A stretch of 64,000 nt of DNA from Nymphaea colorata (GCF_008831285.2 NC_045141.1:8297353-8361352); one strand, 5' to 3'; shown: positions 1 through 17,245, counted from the first letter of the stretch. The notes: generated from the letters alone by a model not told the origin. Numbers and translations: made by a program.

Positions 1-3000
1 GATGGCTGGTGACAGTAGATGCTTCCAGCTGCTCAACGTAAAATCCTCAAAAATAGAAGGGGACAAACAAGATTCAAGAGAGTGAGGAAAGATAAAATGA
101 AAGAAGGAAATGGAAAATAAGTTGACAAAGAGCCACTTATACCTGTATTGGGAAATTTGACGTTGACCCGTTGTTTTGTACACAATTCCAGTGAAGACCC
201 TTTTATTTTTTTCAATTATTAACATGCAATCTTTTGGGTTTCAGTAGAGGTCAGGTTGACCCGTTCTTTATAAAAATTAAATGCAAGACTTAATCAGGGA
301 AGACTTTAGTTGCGTAGAGTAAAGTAAAGACGATTTGTTCAAAATCCCTTATACATGCAGCTGCGGCTTACGTTACAGATCCTACTTCTCCATCAAAAAA
401 TTCTTCGTAATGTAACAATTGCATTATAGAATGTAGCTGCATGTGTATACATCAATCATACAGATCTATCTCACTTACAAAAAGTCCAGTAGAAGCCGTA
501 CATTGGATTTAAAAACAGTTTAACACTTGGCTTTTTTTTTTAAATTAGACCATAAAAAAAGTTATGTCTTCCCAGCCACTATGTGCGATCTCAAAGTATT
601 TAAATCTAAGAATCCACACCAATAATGTTTTCAATGCTTACAAAGACTGCTCCACAAATTAAATGAGAAAAATAAGAGGCAACTCCTTTTGAAAAACACC
701 AAATGTCCAACTTTTCCTTTTGTTTTTCAAACAAACACTTGATCTCGTCAATAGCATTAAAGTAATCATCCAAATGATGAAATTATCCCATCAAATTGAA
801 AATATTATCAAGAAAATAGAATTAAAAAGGGAAAACTGCAAATTAATGGCTCTGGTACAAACTCCAAAGTTATCTAGATCAAGATTGTGGGGATAAGTTT
901 AAGTAGAAAGATGTAACTCACTAATAGCTATATATATGTAAAAGGTATTCTGAACTGACAATCAATATGAGCTATTATGTTGAACCAAGTTGAAGAGTAT
1001 GGTCTCAAAATGTCAATGGCTGATATATTTAAAAATGTATCTCAGGATTTTTGATGTCGCAACATGCAGGATTGATTATGGAATTCTGCCCATAAGGCGA
1101 AGATTTTTGTGGAGACATCTCAAAGATAAAAATTAAGGATGTAGAAGATATAGTTATCAGAGTCATTCATGAACACCAAAACTGAGGACATTTTTCCTTT
1201 CTTAACTAAAATTAATTTTAAGACTGCTAATTGGATAAAAATAAAACAAAAGAATTAGTCAACATGTGAAAGTAGGCCAAAGAATGAGCAAACATGTAAA
1301 ACTAATCCGAAGGTGGATATTAAAACCACCCAAAAGGAGAATATAGGTTTGTAGATCATTGTATGAAAGCCGGGAAGATCCTGAATGGTGAAATTGAGTT
1401 CCTTTTCTTTTTGTTGGCAATGTTGTGCTTCGATTGAAGGTGCCATGATTTATTGATATATATTCACATTTTGATAGAGGGAAAATGTAATGGCGAAAGC
1501 AGCAAAATACGCTACTTTTCAGGGTTGATTTCATCTTTCCAACAATGTCATTCCTCCTTAAACAAAAATGTGACTGCATTTTCCCCAAGTGCAATGACTT
1601 GTAAGGAATGGATCTCGCGAGACATATCTTTGATTGATTGGAACTGGAACTTGCTCGATGAGAGTTGCGCATCCTTATCTATACTGGTGATTTAGTGGCT
1701 GGTATCTGTGTCCTATAGTGCTGATTTCGTCGCCGCTAAGTCCATGTATGCCAGTTATGTTTAACATCGCTTCAAGTCTTCACCGCTATAGACCTACAAT
1801 GGTAGTTTTTGCCACCGTATATCTTGCTCTAACCAGTATCGGAGACACTGAGAGCCTGCCCACTTCAGCTGCATGTTTATCTTATCACTCAAGTGTCCCT
1901 CCCTCTCTGTTTTATGATTAACACTTGTATCTTTTCTACAAGTTAGCTATGTTTCTGTTTTAATTTACTTTTCTCTCAACAATATGGTGGAATTTAACTA
2001 ATGTTGGATTTAACAAAGCTTGTATGTCAAATTAAACCATGTCTTAATGAATTTATTTTACTTCTAACAGTTCGATGAAAAAGTGCCTCGCAAGTGTGTT
2101 GCTTAAATAAATGAAAGTATTACTTTTTTTTCATCTGCCATACTTACAAGTTAATAAATATTTCACAAGCTTTGATGGAAAATAGTTGGTAACAACTAAA
2201 TTAATTTTTTGTCAGCACACAAACTAGCAGACAGTTTTATCCTTCATTTCTAATTTTGACATGAGATAATAATGCTTTTTGCTTCCTTTTCTTTTCTTTA
2301 AATTTTTGACATAATCTTTGTGGGCATCATATGCTAAACCTTATGCATCACAACTTGTTGCTTTGCTAGTTCTCGCTTCACATAAATGAAATTGGACAAC
2401 CCTTTAACATTTGACATGCACAAAAAGTCCATGGTAATAATACTAAGTCTATGACGATAACTCAAATGCAAGCAACCAATCAATACTAAAATAACATAAG
2501 ACACTTACCTCGAGTAGAGAATAAAAGAATTGACATAATTAGGCCTTTGCCGTGGGGCTTCAAATACACTCTAACAAGCCCCATTGCCTCCTACATCTTA
2601 AAAGGCAACATATCTAACTAGAGCTGCAACAAAAAGATAGCAACTAATTTATGACTGTGACACAGAACACCTTGCTCATGGAGAACATGAAACAACAATC
2701 GACAATTGTTGATTTTAAAAACTGATACAAATACCTCCAAGTTGTAACTGGTTCAGTAGTTTGTCAAAATCATCAATATCAATAAATGCTGATTTTGTTG
2801 TAGACATAGGCTCCCTTCATGTATTTTAGATTCCCTTCATGGACATCAATAAAATTGCCAACAGTCACATGAAGACAAAAAAAAAAGGTAATTTTAAAGA
2901 CTTGCCACAACTACAAGATGTTTGATAGTTCTCTTAACTATTATAAATTGTTCGAATATATTAAAAGACTACTGAAAGAACCAAAAAAAGAAAAAAGGAA

Positions 3001-3593
3001 CATGTATCTACCAACATTATGGATCTTATAGATATTTTAGTAGCAAAGTTTCTTATATGTACAAGTTAAAGTCACACTGCTGTTAAAATAGATTCCACCA
3101 GTCCTTTTTGAAATACATTAGCAATGAGAATAAAAAGCATAGTCAAGGAGGGATTTCCTTTTCTTTAAGTCCATATACAATTTCCATGGTTTATGGCATA
3201 TTATCAAGGAAGGTTGAAACAAAAAATACCTTGCCAAAACCAACAACCAATGGTCTTTAATCTACCTGAAACACTGAATTATAGCAATAGTAAGTTTAAG
3301 ATTTATCCTATCCTAAAAATCCACGCTGAAGTAACATACCAACTTTACAATATTGAGTTAACGTTCTATACATTTGTTTCTATGTGCCCATGATTGTTTG
3401 GCTGAGCTTGGCCATGCATCGGTTTTAGGGATTCACAATGAGCTAAATGAGTATAACAATTCCAATCTAGTCAAGCAACTAATGTAAGAAGTGAAGACAG
3501 AGGTTGTCTAAACGAAAATAACATTTTCTCTCCAAAATAAGAGATAATAAGCTTAATGTATGAACATAATGTCCATGCTCTCATGTGATATAC
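1..3593. repeat. Segmental duplication block X, copy 1
   Basis: This stretch is repeated in direct orientation at 50121-53704, with position 1 matching 50121. Homology runs almost without a break, with point changes and small indels, until the sequence around 3590, where the copies diverge. The first base already lies inside the homology and X' extends a little further left (50060-50120 looks like an exon with a GTGAGT donor on the minus strand), so the duplicated unit probably continues left of the window. I recognise no protein in it. Short ORFs on both strands (for example 1453-1695 plus and 1259-1672 minus) survive in both copies, but their composition is not convincing as coding. Confidence 0.9.
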
Positions 3594-4407
3594 TTTTTGA
3601 GTAGACTAGAAACATGAAGTATAAATCCATGAATAATATTGAAAAGCAATAAAACTACTCATGAGCACTACAATGAAACTGTAAAGAGAAATGAACCTCA
3701 TCAGAAACTACACATTGAAGCCGTGGATCTGATGTTGTTAGATCAATTAGCAGTTTGTCATCATTTGAAGTCAAAAGTTCTAAACCATGAGGTTCATAAC
3801 AAAGAGCTGGTCATTACAGTGACCAAGAATGCTGTTGCTTCATATTGTTAGAGATTCATAAGCGCACATTCAAGTCCACGAAAATAGATACATCAGACAA
3901 CATTGAGAAATAGATAGATTGCAAAATGTAGATGAAGATGGAAAATCCCTTGTTGCTCTTCAACCTAGCAAATAGACACTCAATAAGAGACGGGTGCTAC
4001 ATAAGCATATTTGTGTGTGTCTCTGTGTGTTTGTGCATACATAGATACATACTTATAACCATTTGACCAAACCGGTACTCTCATGAGTATGTTGTTTAAA
4101 TAAACCAAAGTAATGTTTTTTTTCATCCGCAGTACTTATAAGGAATTAAATATTTTACAAACTTTTATGTATAATTGTCAATAACAACTAATTAAACTTT
4201 CTTGCAAATAGCAAAACAGTTCCATCCTTCATGTTTGATTTTGTTGCAGAAAAAAAATGGTTTTTTGCTCTTGTTTTTAATTTCTGACATGATTTTTGTT
4301 GATATAAGATGTTAGACTATTTTTTCCATGAAACTTAAGCTTCACTATGCATCGCTTAGATACACATTGCATCACCAATTTAGTGCATCGCTTCACCTTG
4401 TTGTACT
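3594..4407. other. No supported feature
   Basis: AT-rich unique sequence right of block X. It contains a short TG-rich run near 4010-4035. No recognisable gene, element or RNA. Confidence 0.5.
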
Positions 4408-4648
4408 TCACAACAAATCAGCAGTTTCTCCATTTAGGTCCTTCTCAATGACCTCCTCTTGGGGATCTAGAACAAAAGAACTATCAAAGACAGAAGATGA
4501 AGACGACTGCCAGCCATCATTGATTGCATAAGTTTGCTGTGTTCTCCCTTGAAGAAAACCAGCTTGATTTTGCGATTGAGATTGCAAAGACATTGATGAG
4601 AATGTGGTGCCATGCTCCCCCTGTAGTCTAGATGTATTTTCATCTATT
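4408..4648 (-). CDS. Unidentified terminal exon candidate
   Basis: On the minus strand a TTTGCAG acceptor at 4649-4655 opens an uninterrupted frame of about 80 codons that ends in TGA at 4408-4410. The peptide is rich in Ser and Gln and ends in an acidic stretch (DPQEEVIEKDLNGE), a composition more like a low-complexity transcription-factor tail than random AT-rich sequence. A further short open stretch, GDNDSGGFSSHSDFF, lies just upstream at about 4655-4705 in another frame, so either a splice or a frameshift separates the two. I do not recognise the family. No second copy of this exon was seen, because it lies outside block X. It could be a relic of the gene to which block X belongs, or a chance ORF. 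Confidence 0.3.
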
Positions 4649-7489
4649 CTGCAAAGAAATCTGAATGAGAACTAAAACCACCAGAATCATTATCGCCCAT
4701 ACCTGTATGAAAGCTACTCCACTGCACCTATTCTACTCCATTTATACTGTAAATATAGACAGTATCAAATGTTTTAATCAACATCTACACACAATTCATA
4801 AATACTCGAACCATACTCATTGGATATATATGAGAATTTCACAATAAAGTATACAACAGTAGATAAACCACATACATATTCCCATCAGTGATAAAATATT
4901 TACATAAGTGTTTAGAAGAGCTTCAACGTTAAATACAAATCCAAGTGCGTGTGTAGAGTATCCATAGTAGCAAGTACATACCATAGTTACAATTGCTTCC
5001 CAAAAAGTCTTATAAAAATGGGGAAGATAAAAGAGTTGATGTTTCAATGCCCATGGAAACTAGGTCAACCAAATCCTAAACAATAAAAAGAAGAAAAAGA
5101 AGCGAAGAACCAGAATATCTCATCATCCTAACTCCTATATCTTCAACCCAAGCCTGACAAAACAAAAAGAGAAGGAACCAATCCACGTTAGTCACATCAT
5201 CCAAACATGAGATTCTGCATTCTCAGCAGAGGCAACAAAAAATCAAACAAAAAAAAACCACAATTGAAACAACTGAAAAGATGAAGGAAACCCTACGTTC
5301 CTTCTGTCACATGTGACAATCAAGCAAATCAACAAAACATGAGAAATCCAGATATTAATCCACAGAATTAATGCTGGAGCTAATGAATATGTTGGGCAAA
5401 ATGTGACGGTCAAAGTGAAACAAAGACATTAATCCACAAAAGCAAACAACTAACATGTGTCCACCTTAAACAAAAATTTCAAAGAAAAATCCCATATCCC
5501 CCTTAATTCTCAAGCTCTTCTTTTGCCTTCTACCAAGAGTTGGTCACCTGTGCATCCCCTAATTCTCGTGCTCATCCAATTGAGCCGATTGCAAGCAGAT
5601 TACATTTCACTGCCAATTTAAGAGTGAGACTGGCCAGATTCTAATTAATTTTTAATATTTCTTGAAATTTTAATTAACCATATATTTTCTCTTATTTTCG
5701 ACAAATATTTAAAAACCAAACTCGTATTCGATCCGAGCGAACCAGCAATTCGGTGATTGCTGCAAGAAGAGGAGATAAACAACAACATGATGATGGCGAG
5801 GTGAGCAACCAGCAAACTGAGCAAGGAGAAATGCCAGAAAACGAGCAACAAAGCAGGTGAATCGTGGATTTTTTGATGAAACTGAAAAATTTGGGAAGCA
5901 ATGACAGAGTTGAGGAACCTATCTTCTTCTTCGCCTGTTCTGTCAGCGACAATCGGTCGATTGTGATGGATGCTTGACATCAGTGCATGCTGCGATGGCA
6001 AGGGCCACAGGGATGAGTGGAAGGTGGATTTTCACCAGAAAGGGGGTGAGGGTTTGGCTTTCTTGTCACAAGTAACACATTTTTTTTACGTTGAGATTTA
6101 GGAAAGGATCTACAAACCGATCCTAATGGCTCAATCCTAATTCCAGTTTCCAACATTTGTTGTAGTGAGTACTCACTGGTGGAAACCATGATGGATCGGG
6201 AGGGAGAGAAAGAGAGAGATAATATAGTGGCAGAGAGAGAGGCGATGCATTAGAGGTGATTTGGTCTAAGACCCTAAAAGGCAAGAAAGAAGTTCATATG
6301 GAAGAGCAATCAACACACAAGAAGGCAAGAACTTTCCAACTGCATATCCAACTAACCTTTCTGGAGTACTAGAAGGCCCTAGTAAAAAGAAAGACACCAC
6401 AGTGAGACGAAGAGGAGCAAAACAAAATCATTCCGACCTCTCTGTTTTGTCACGCATTCAATCTTTTGTTGTTTAAAAGAATGGGGAAATCCTAGATTTA
6501 CATTACGCTTCTGCAACTTAACTGGTGGGTTTGAGGGGAGAAAGAGAAAGAGAGAGAAAAAATGTTGAAAAGGTTATCACACAACTGTGGTTCACACAAA
6601 ATATGCAAATGGCTTGGGTGGGAAAACTCATTCATTGTCCCGACCAAATGTAGAGGTTGTTCGCTACGGTTCTCGTCCTAAATTATTGGTCGTAGGGCAT
6701 AAACAAAAATATTTTAGTGACAGTGTGCTAGCATGAATTGTATTTGTACATGCCTGCAGTTGAGACACAATTTCTTGTTTAGATAGTCTATGAAAACTGG
6801 GTTCTGAAATGCAATAATATATTCTGTTGTGACCATCATGAAATATACATATGTGACGTTATGCATAGTATCTTAATATGGATGATGGTTAACATGCTCA
6901 TGCCCACCTCTCTGTTTAACATGTAAATTTGACGATAGAAACTCTTTTTGTAGACATGATTTTATTTGAATGAATAATAAAATGAATCCTACAGTTGCTT
7001 TATTGCAATCTGGTTTGTTTTACTATTTATGAGCTCTTTGTAAATGTCTTTTTATCGTAAAACCAGTTCATATAGTATCATTGTTGCATTTAATTTTTCT
7101 GAGTGATTATTGCCTACTTGTAAGCATGATATTACTTGAGTCTATCATAAAATAAATCATGTAGTTGTGTTATCGCATGATTTTTTGTTCTTATCGCATT
7201 CTTGTAAACCCAAATTTATTTTAGGATATCATAAAATGAATATTGCATTTGTATTATTAGACTCTAATTTGTCCGACTGCTTATTGCCTTTTATTAAGCA
7301 CCATGTTATCGTAAAACCAATCCATACAATGATATTAAACCCTTGCTCCAGCGAATGACGGTTTTAGATTCCAAAGCTCCAGTGAACGAGGGTTTCATCC
7401 CTCACTCGCTGCGAGCGAAGGTGTTCTGAAACCACGTTTGTTGGAGCAAGAGTTTTGAAGAAACCCTCACTCCAATGTGCGACCCTCGA
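4649..7489. other. No supported gene; low-complexity intergenic DNA
   Basis: Open frames at 5645-6189 on the minus strand are short, overlap each other in two frames and have no recognisable motif. GA-rich runs occur at 6200-6240 and 6540-6560. Nothing else is supported. Confidence 0.4.
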
Positions 7490-7497
7490 CTTAGAGT

Positions 7498-7520
7498 TAG
7501 AGAGAGAGAGAGAGAGAGGC
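7498..7520. repeat. (GA)n microsatellite
   Basis: An uninterrupted GA dinucleotide run, one of several purine/pyrimidine microsatellites clustered in the next 900 bases. Confidence 0.9.
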
Positions 7521-7709
7521 ATACCTTGACAGGCTTTGCAGCAGCAAATAAGAAGGGCAACGGTGGTATTGGGCATTTGGATGAGACACTTTTCATTTGG
7601 ATGAAGCATTGAAGAAGAAAGAGAAGAGAGAGAATGTACGGGATGGCACGAAACGTGAAATGGAAAAAACAAAATAACTACTACTTTTTCTCGAGGAGAG
7701 TCGAGCTTA

Positions 7710-7855
7710 AAACATTCGAGTTCAATGAATGTGAACTCGGCTCGACCAAAAAAGGAGTTGAAAAATGAGCTTGAGTTTGGCTCGTTTATTAAAGTAGTTG
7801 GCTCGAACTCGATTTTGGTTCGAGGTTTAATGAGCCGTGCTGAGCTCGTTGTTCA
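7710..7855. repeat. CTCGA/GAGCTC-rich dispersed repeat
   Basis: The stretch is a mosaic of GAGCTCG, CTCGAACTCG and similar words. The same wording, though not an obvious alignment, appears at 48468-48660 and at 63871-64000. Such CTCGAG-word repeats are common dispersed elements in plant genomes; the family cannot be named from this sequence. Confidence 0.45.
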
Positions 7856-7947
7856 CCCTCTAGAAACCGTGTTTGGTAATGCAAAGCTTGCATCCTCGGC
7901 CTCTCTCTCTCTCTCGGCCCTGAACATGGCAGTGCATTTTTTTTTCC

Positions 7948-8097
7948 GATCTCCTCGTCATCATAAGCAAAGGGCATCTTCTATGGCTGACCTCTCTCTT
8001 TTCAGTGGTGGTGGCTGTTTTTTTTTTTTTTTTACTGATCTCCTCTTCATCATCACAGACGAAGGGCATCTTTTGTGGGTGAGTTCTCTCTTTTCAA
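7948..8097. repeat. Imperfect tandem duplication, period 89 bp
   Basis: GATCTCCTC(G/T)TCATCATC...AAGGGCATCTT...CTCTCTTTTCA occurs at 7948 and again at 8037. The two copies are separated by a long T tract. Confidence 0.7.
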
Positions 8098-8137
8098 GTG
8101 TCTGCAGATATACTCGGAGATGGTCAGGCAAGTCATC

Positions 8138-8210
8138 TCCCTCCCTCTCCCTCTCCCTCCCTCCCTCTCCCTCTCCCTCCCTCCCTCCTTCTCTCTCTCT
8201 CTCTCTCTGA
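8138..8210. repeat. CCCTCT/CCTCT pyrimidine array
   Basis: A pyrimidine-only tract of CCCTCT-type units ending in (TC)n. A long open frame crossing it (7725-8210) is judged non-coding because its C-terminal half is only this array. Confidence 0.85.
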
Positions 8211-8750
8211 AATCATCAAAGTGGCGATGGTTTTTATTTCTCTTTCTTGAAACCCTCAGGCTCAACTAAAGTGTTGAAGTTCCATGCACTTAGGAGTGTT
8301 TAAGGAAGTGTCTAAGGAGGGTTTGGAGCTATCATCTCCATCGACTGAGCTTCAACATCTCTTTCTTTCTCTCGCTCTCTCTCTCTTTCTCTCTCACAAA
8401 AAGCTATTTCAGAATCCATTGCATTGCCAACAGTTTATTTTCGTAGTGTTCTTTGGTGTGGAGAAAGGGCCATGGGCAGCCAATAGTATCAATTGCTTTT
8501 TGAAAGATTTTGAGAATCATATCTTCTAGTTGGTTTAAGGTGGGGAGAAAGTGCCATGGCCGGAGATAGGTTGATAATGTGAGATCCACGCAAGTGATCA
8601 GATGGGGGTGGCTCGATTTCTAATCCATGGCTTTCACTCACACAGATTTCAAATTTGTGGATTAGAGATCCACGGTTTGTTTTATCGTGGATCTTCTGAG
8701 TAGATCCAACCTTGGCTCCGAGATCCAAAGTAATCAAACACGGCCAAAGG

Positions 8751-10186
8751 TTTCTCTTGTGGATCTAATTTGAACTAAATTCCTTCTATTTTGAACAAAG
8801 TTTTGACTATGAAAATGTGACGCAATTCTGATTCACGGTAATTGGCTTCCGCACCTTTTTATAATAATAACACAAACTTATTTGTGGATTCTTTGTTGGG
8901 GTCTTATTTTTGCTTACAGTTTCAAACTAATACAATCTTATTGCAATTTATCTAAGGACTGTGTTTTTTAATTTAAACGGCAAAATGAAGGCATGAAGTA
9001 AAATTCCTATTTTAAAAAGTGAAATGTTAGCTGAAGTCATAAAAATTAATTTTGTGATAAGAGGATTGCTTGGCTCCCCATATTAGTTGATGTTGAATTG
9101 AAATCCGTATTTGATAGTTTTTACAAAAAGCATGTTATTTAAAAAAATATGATCTGGTCCACTTTTAAAATTATAGACACGGTAGGCTTGGAAATGAATT
9201 TTTTTTGAATTTATTTAAAGCACCAAAAACGTTTTTTCTTTGAAAATGCTTTGCTTTAGTTTTTTGTCAAACGCAATAAATGAACGTGTTTGACACATAA
9301 TTACCGACAAACATTTGATCCAGAGAATATCTTTTAATAAATAGGCAATGGCAAAATTATTTAGGAGAAATTAAATGGTGTTTTCCAAATTCTCCGGTCT
9401 TTCTACAGAATGTGATGGTGTTGGAATACTTAACACATTTTTTTCACTTTGAATCAATTATTTTTTTGTAAATAAAATTACGAATCATTTTAATTCCATA
9501 TTTTTAATTTTCCTTTTTTTAATGATCCGGTAAGTTATTATATCGTTGATTTTCTTTGCTCTACATTGAAACGATTAAAATTTAAAACTATGTAAAATAC
9601 ATTTTTTTAATTGTATATTTCTATCACTTGACATGATAAATTTAGGTCGAGGAACGTGCGTCAGTATTATTAATTATTAATGTCGTTCCACATCGGTGGA
9701 TGTGGGTTGAATCGGCCATCTTGCCAATACGATGCAAGGCTAATAATTATCATGTTTCTTCTTTTTGTCATATTTAAAATCAATGAAATTAGTTTGAATT
9801 ATTCTTTAATTCAAGAATTTTAAAAATAAAGTGACAGACCGATACGTCCCATGTATTGAAAGGAACACCATCCATGGAAAGCAATTGGATATTTCAACAC
9901 ATGGAGCATAGGTATGGTTACCTGTATCTACCCCTAGCTACCCATTTTTATATGGATTTGGTATTTACTGATGAAGTCAAAGTAACAATGAATCCAATAA
10001 ATTGTGAGCATTATATTTGGCCTAGGGGGAAGAATAACAGTTATAAAAAATCCTGCTCTGGCCAATACTGACAAAAGCACTAAGCTAAACTTTACCCAAT
10101 AGCCTATATAGATGTCATTGATAATTTCCATATAGCACTTTCCATCCTTCAAGGCTACAGCAAAACAAGAATGAAAACATTCTTAC
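8751..10186. other. No supported feature
   Basis: Very AT-rich DNA with T and A runs. On the minus strand a short frame around 10080-10157 (ALKDGKCYMEII) follows a possible TGTAG acceptor. It could be a decayed last exon of the JmjC relic next to it, but the match is too weak to call. Confidence 0.4.
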
Positions 10187-14039
<3,853 letters not shown>

Positions 14040-14870
14040 AGCTGATGGAGAGAAGGCTTCTGAACAGTCTATGACTCATCATATTATTGATTATTACCCA
14101 GGCAAGTTCATTCTAAGACTCATAGGATAAAATGGGATAGCAGTCAGGCATGTCCCATGCTGAGAAGAAAATGATTCATATGATGTAGTTAGCGAGCTGC
14201 CTATAGGTGTACTAGACCTTTTTTTTAACTCAATGGTCTTTTTAGGTGGGCTGTCGACATCTTTACTAGCTTCTTGACTTCCTCTATAATAGATAATGAC
14301 CTAAGGGGAATTAAGGTCAGTGGATTTTATTACAGATGGTTGTTTAGTTCAAGAGTATAAAGACTAGGCATATCAGATTTTACAACATCTATCATCATAA
14401 TTCTCAGCTAAAGCATCTTCTTTGTAAAGAAATACATATCATTGTCTTCTTTAGGAACATCATCATAAATTTTTCCCTTACCAAGAAAACTATCATTAAG
14501 AAACATATAATTTGTTATTCTAGGAATAACAACAACTATATCTGTTTGATTTTGGTATACCCAAGTAAGACACAAGGATGTTCTAAACATCAAATAAAAA
14601 TTCTCAAAGAGTTTGCATTATGTGCTTGTGTTTTACTTCTACATGCCCATTTTGTTGAGTACAACCACGTGTTTCTTGTGAACAATTTCTTCAATTTTAA
14701 GGTAATTTTGAAATTGACCTAAGATGAATTATCCTCCAAAATAAGTTATAAAAATTTTCATATTTTTCTCAAACTGAGTTTTAAAAAGTTTCGTGAAAAT
14801 ATTTGAAGAAACAAAGAAAGTCATTTCATCCTACAACTTAGTGAAAGAAGAAAGTACTCACATGTTGTCA
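14040..14870 (-). mobile_element. Decayed Ty1/copia integrase fragment
   Basis: Read on the minus strand across frameshifts, the sequence shows the copia order. First come KTQFEKNMKIF and a degenerate RSDNGGEY region, then a CTQQNGHVEVKHKHI block near 14620-14670, which corresponds to the TPQQNGVAERKNR signature of copia integrases. A VLLGYTK and YSCYYS...NKLYVS block near 14500-14580 corresponds to the GYS-QKGY-CY segment after the core. Stops and frame changes are frequent, so it is long dead. No LTR was found, and the right part to about 15060 is too degenerate to assign. Confidence 0.6.
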
Positions 14871-16469
14871 CCATGACCTTGTTTAGTGGCATGAATTTTC
14901 CACTCAAACTGACGTCGGTAGACAATAACTTTTCTTGTACTTTCACTAAGGAAAAAATCATGCTTTAACTGCAATTGAAAATACTTGTGATATTCCTCGG
15001 ATTATTCACAAGCAATATTCAAGCTCTCATTTTGCAACCCCGGCTCCATAGATTGTCACCATTGAGTGCAAACAAAAAAATAATAAAATAATGCTTCCAA
15101 TTCAAAGTTCATTTAGTCACTTTTTCTTTTCTGAATTTTAGTTCTTTCAAATAATAAAATAATGCTGTTGTCATTTATTGGTTCATTAATAGTTTATATA
15201 GCACTCCCCATGTTTGGATTTTGGAAGGACTTAAGAATAGTTTCATAACAAGTTTTTGCCAACACTTTAGAAGTTTAGATACTCGTGGGTCATTATCAAA
15301 CAATTAGTAGTGTATATCTCCCCTACATCTGAGCTTATACAACTAAGCAAGAAAAAAAAGGTATACCACTTAATATGTGCAGATCAAACCCAATGGACGT
15401 TACAAAATTTATGCTAGTTGATTTATAACAACATAACTATGATTTTCAAACATGTTATAGACTATTTGGAACATACCCTCTATGGGAGTGGTAAATGGGC
15501 AACAAAACTGTTACAAGACAACATCAAAAAGGCCCTCTTCAGCTGCACCAAGGCTTTCATCCGAATTTGCTGCTATGCTCTCATAAAAGAGGGTGGCTTT
15601 TCAGTTTTTGTAGTCCTGTTTCAATGCCTCATTTGATATTTATGTTAATTCCTTTTCCAACGCAAAAATAGTAATTTCTTTCTCATGACAAATTGGACCA
15701 GACATCAGCAAAATTAGGCCATAAGTCCTAACTGCAAATGCAAGATAATCAGAATTGTACAAAAGATCTAAGTAATATTTGGAGCTGGGAGAAGATAGGA
15801 GAATAAAACCTAAAGAAACATACAATTTGAAGTAAATACTAAGAAGTACAATAGGCAGGCCCAAATATAATTAAATAGATAAAAGTATTTACCAACCAAC
15901 TTGGGAATAGGTGACCATTGGCATTGAAGGCCCAAGCTTGAGCATCTTAATAGCAAAAATACAAGGAAATATCATTTGAAAGGAAATAACTCCAGATTTT
16001 CATATTATGTAAATGTTATGGATGATCAAGTAAGCATAATCCCATGAATTAAATAAAATGGTGATCCAGTTTATACATGTTTTTTATATTTTTTCTTCCT
16101 CTTTCAATCAGGATCATTATATGAATCTTTGAAGTCCCAGTGAAAAATCTTATTTTATTTATATATTCATGAAGCAGCCGTAATGAAATATGATATGGAA
16201 AACTCAGGAAATGAGATAGAAAAGTCAATTTCTTCTTTTTAACTTATCAGACAGGAAATGCAAAAGGGAGTAAAACATATGGGAAAAAGTGTTGTCTGAG
16301 TGCGGGTGCAAATGTAGCATTTTCAAAAAAAGACAAAAAAAGTCTCCACATGCATGCAAGGAGATATTAGTATATACAGCTTTTCATTTGGCCCCACATC
16401 AGGTCTCTCAAAAAGACTAAGTAGTGATGCTTTTTTATCCGAACAAAGCCTGTAAAAATCAGCTGACTG
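14871..16469. other. No supported feature
   Basis: AT-rich sequence. An open frame at 15418-15636 has no recognisable motif. Possibly more eroded retroelement sequence. Confidence 0.35.
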
Positions 16470-17245
16470 AACCTTGCTTGAACCCATTGTACGCTCCTCG
16501 CTCTCGTCACTGACTGCAATCTGTAGGTCGCAACTCTCTTTAGTCTTCAGATTAACCTCACAACAGATATCTCTGCCCTCTGCAATCTCCCTCGCCGGCT
16601 TGCACCTAACGCCTTACGCTTTGGTCTCCTTAGAAGTAAGGTTAACCTCACTAGCCTCCGGACTGCCTATCTCAATCGGCCCTTCAGTCTTGCGCTCTAC
16701 ATTTAGCGCCTTGGCTTTGCTTGACATGGAATTAGCCTCACTTCGCTCAAAATGCCTTGGCCCTCCCTGTATCTTCTATTGGTTAACCTCACAATGCCTA
16801 AGGTCAATAGCTTCAACTGATGCCGCTCTAGCCATCTCCCCGCTTCCGACCATGACTGCGATTGCAGCTGGTATCCTGCCTATGCGGCAGCCTCTTCGGC
16901 CACACTCAACTGTGCTCTAGGTTGGTGCACATCAAGTCCACCCCCCTTGAATGGAGCTTGTCCCCAAGCCCTCTTTTGACAGTCATCACGGTCTGTTGGA
17001 ACTGCGTTAATAAAGTTCACATCTCCACCATCACCTACCCAGCTTGGATGAGCACCATATTTCCTTGGCAAGGACATTAGTAAAGACTTTTGGTATATGG
17101 GAGGTCCTTGGTAACCCCTATAGGCATTCGTCATGAACCCAATTTCGTGACGTCCTCTATCATGGGCTTGCTAAAGTCTTCCCCCAGTTTTGTCATCGAA
17201 CTTCTGAAAAAGTGACAGTTTTTGGTCCTTGTTGTTAGCAATAGC
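16470..17245 (-). mobile_element. Ty3/gypsy-associated region downstream of protease
   Basis: This GC-richer stretch follows the protease frame on the minus strand and recurs at 29200-30000 and, shortened, at 61740-61960, so it belongs to a multicopy element. A reverse transcriptase would be expected here in an autonomous gypsy element, but no YxDD-type or other RT motif is seen. A frame at 16880-17134 carries YGAHPSWVGDGGDVN, which is recognisable in the 29.7 kb copy as YGPHPSWVGEGGDVN. The element may be a non-autonomous derivative or internally deleted. Confidence 0.5.

Larger units (their letters stand above)
7862..8750. mobile_element. Possible non-autonomous DNA transposon with imperfect TIRs
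   Basis: The left end reads CCGTGTTTGGTAATGC (from about 7866). The right end, read on the minus strand near 8744, is CCGTGTTTGATTAC. These form an imperfect inverted terminal pair of a style common in plant hAT and Harbinger-type MITEs. The interior is non-coding: an 89 bp tandem duplication (7948 and 8037), a poly-T tract, a CCCTCT array and several GAGATCCAC/GTGGATCT inverted words at 8580-8770. No clear target site duplication is visible, so this is an inference. Confidence 0.3.

Noticed and set aside
5645-6189. Three overlapping minus-strand frames
   Set aside because: Two frames overlap over the same bases, with no motif and no splice-consistent borders.
7725-8210. Open frame of 161 codons
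   Set aside because: Its C-terminal half is a CCCTCT microsatellite and the rest crosses a dispersed repeat and a tandem duplication. No protein-like motif.
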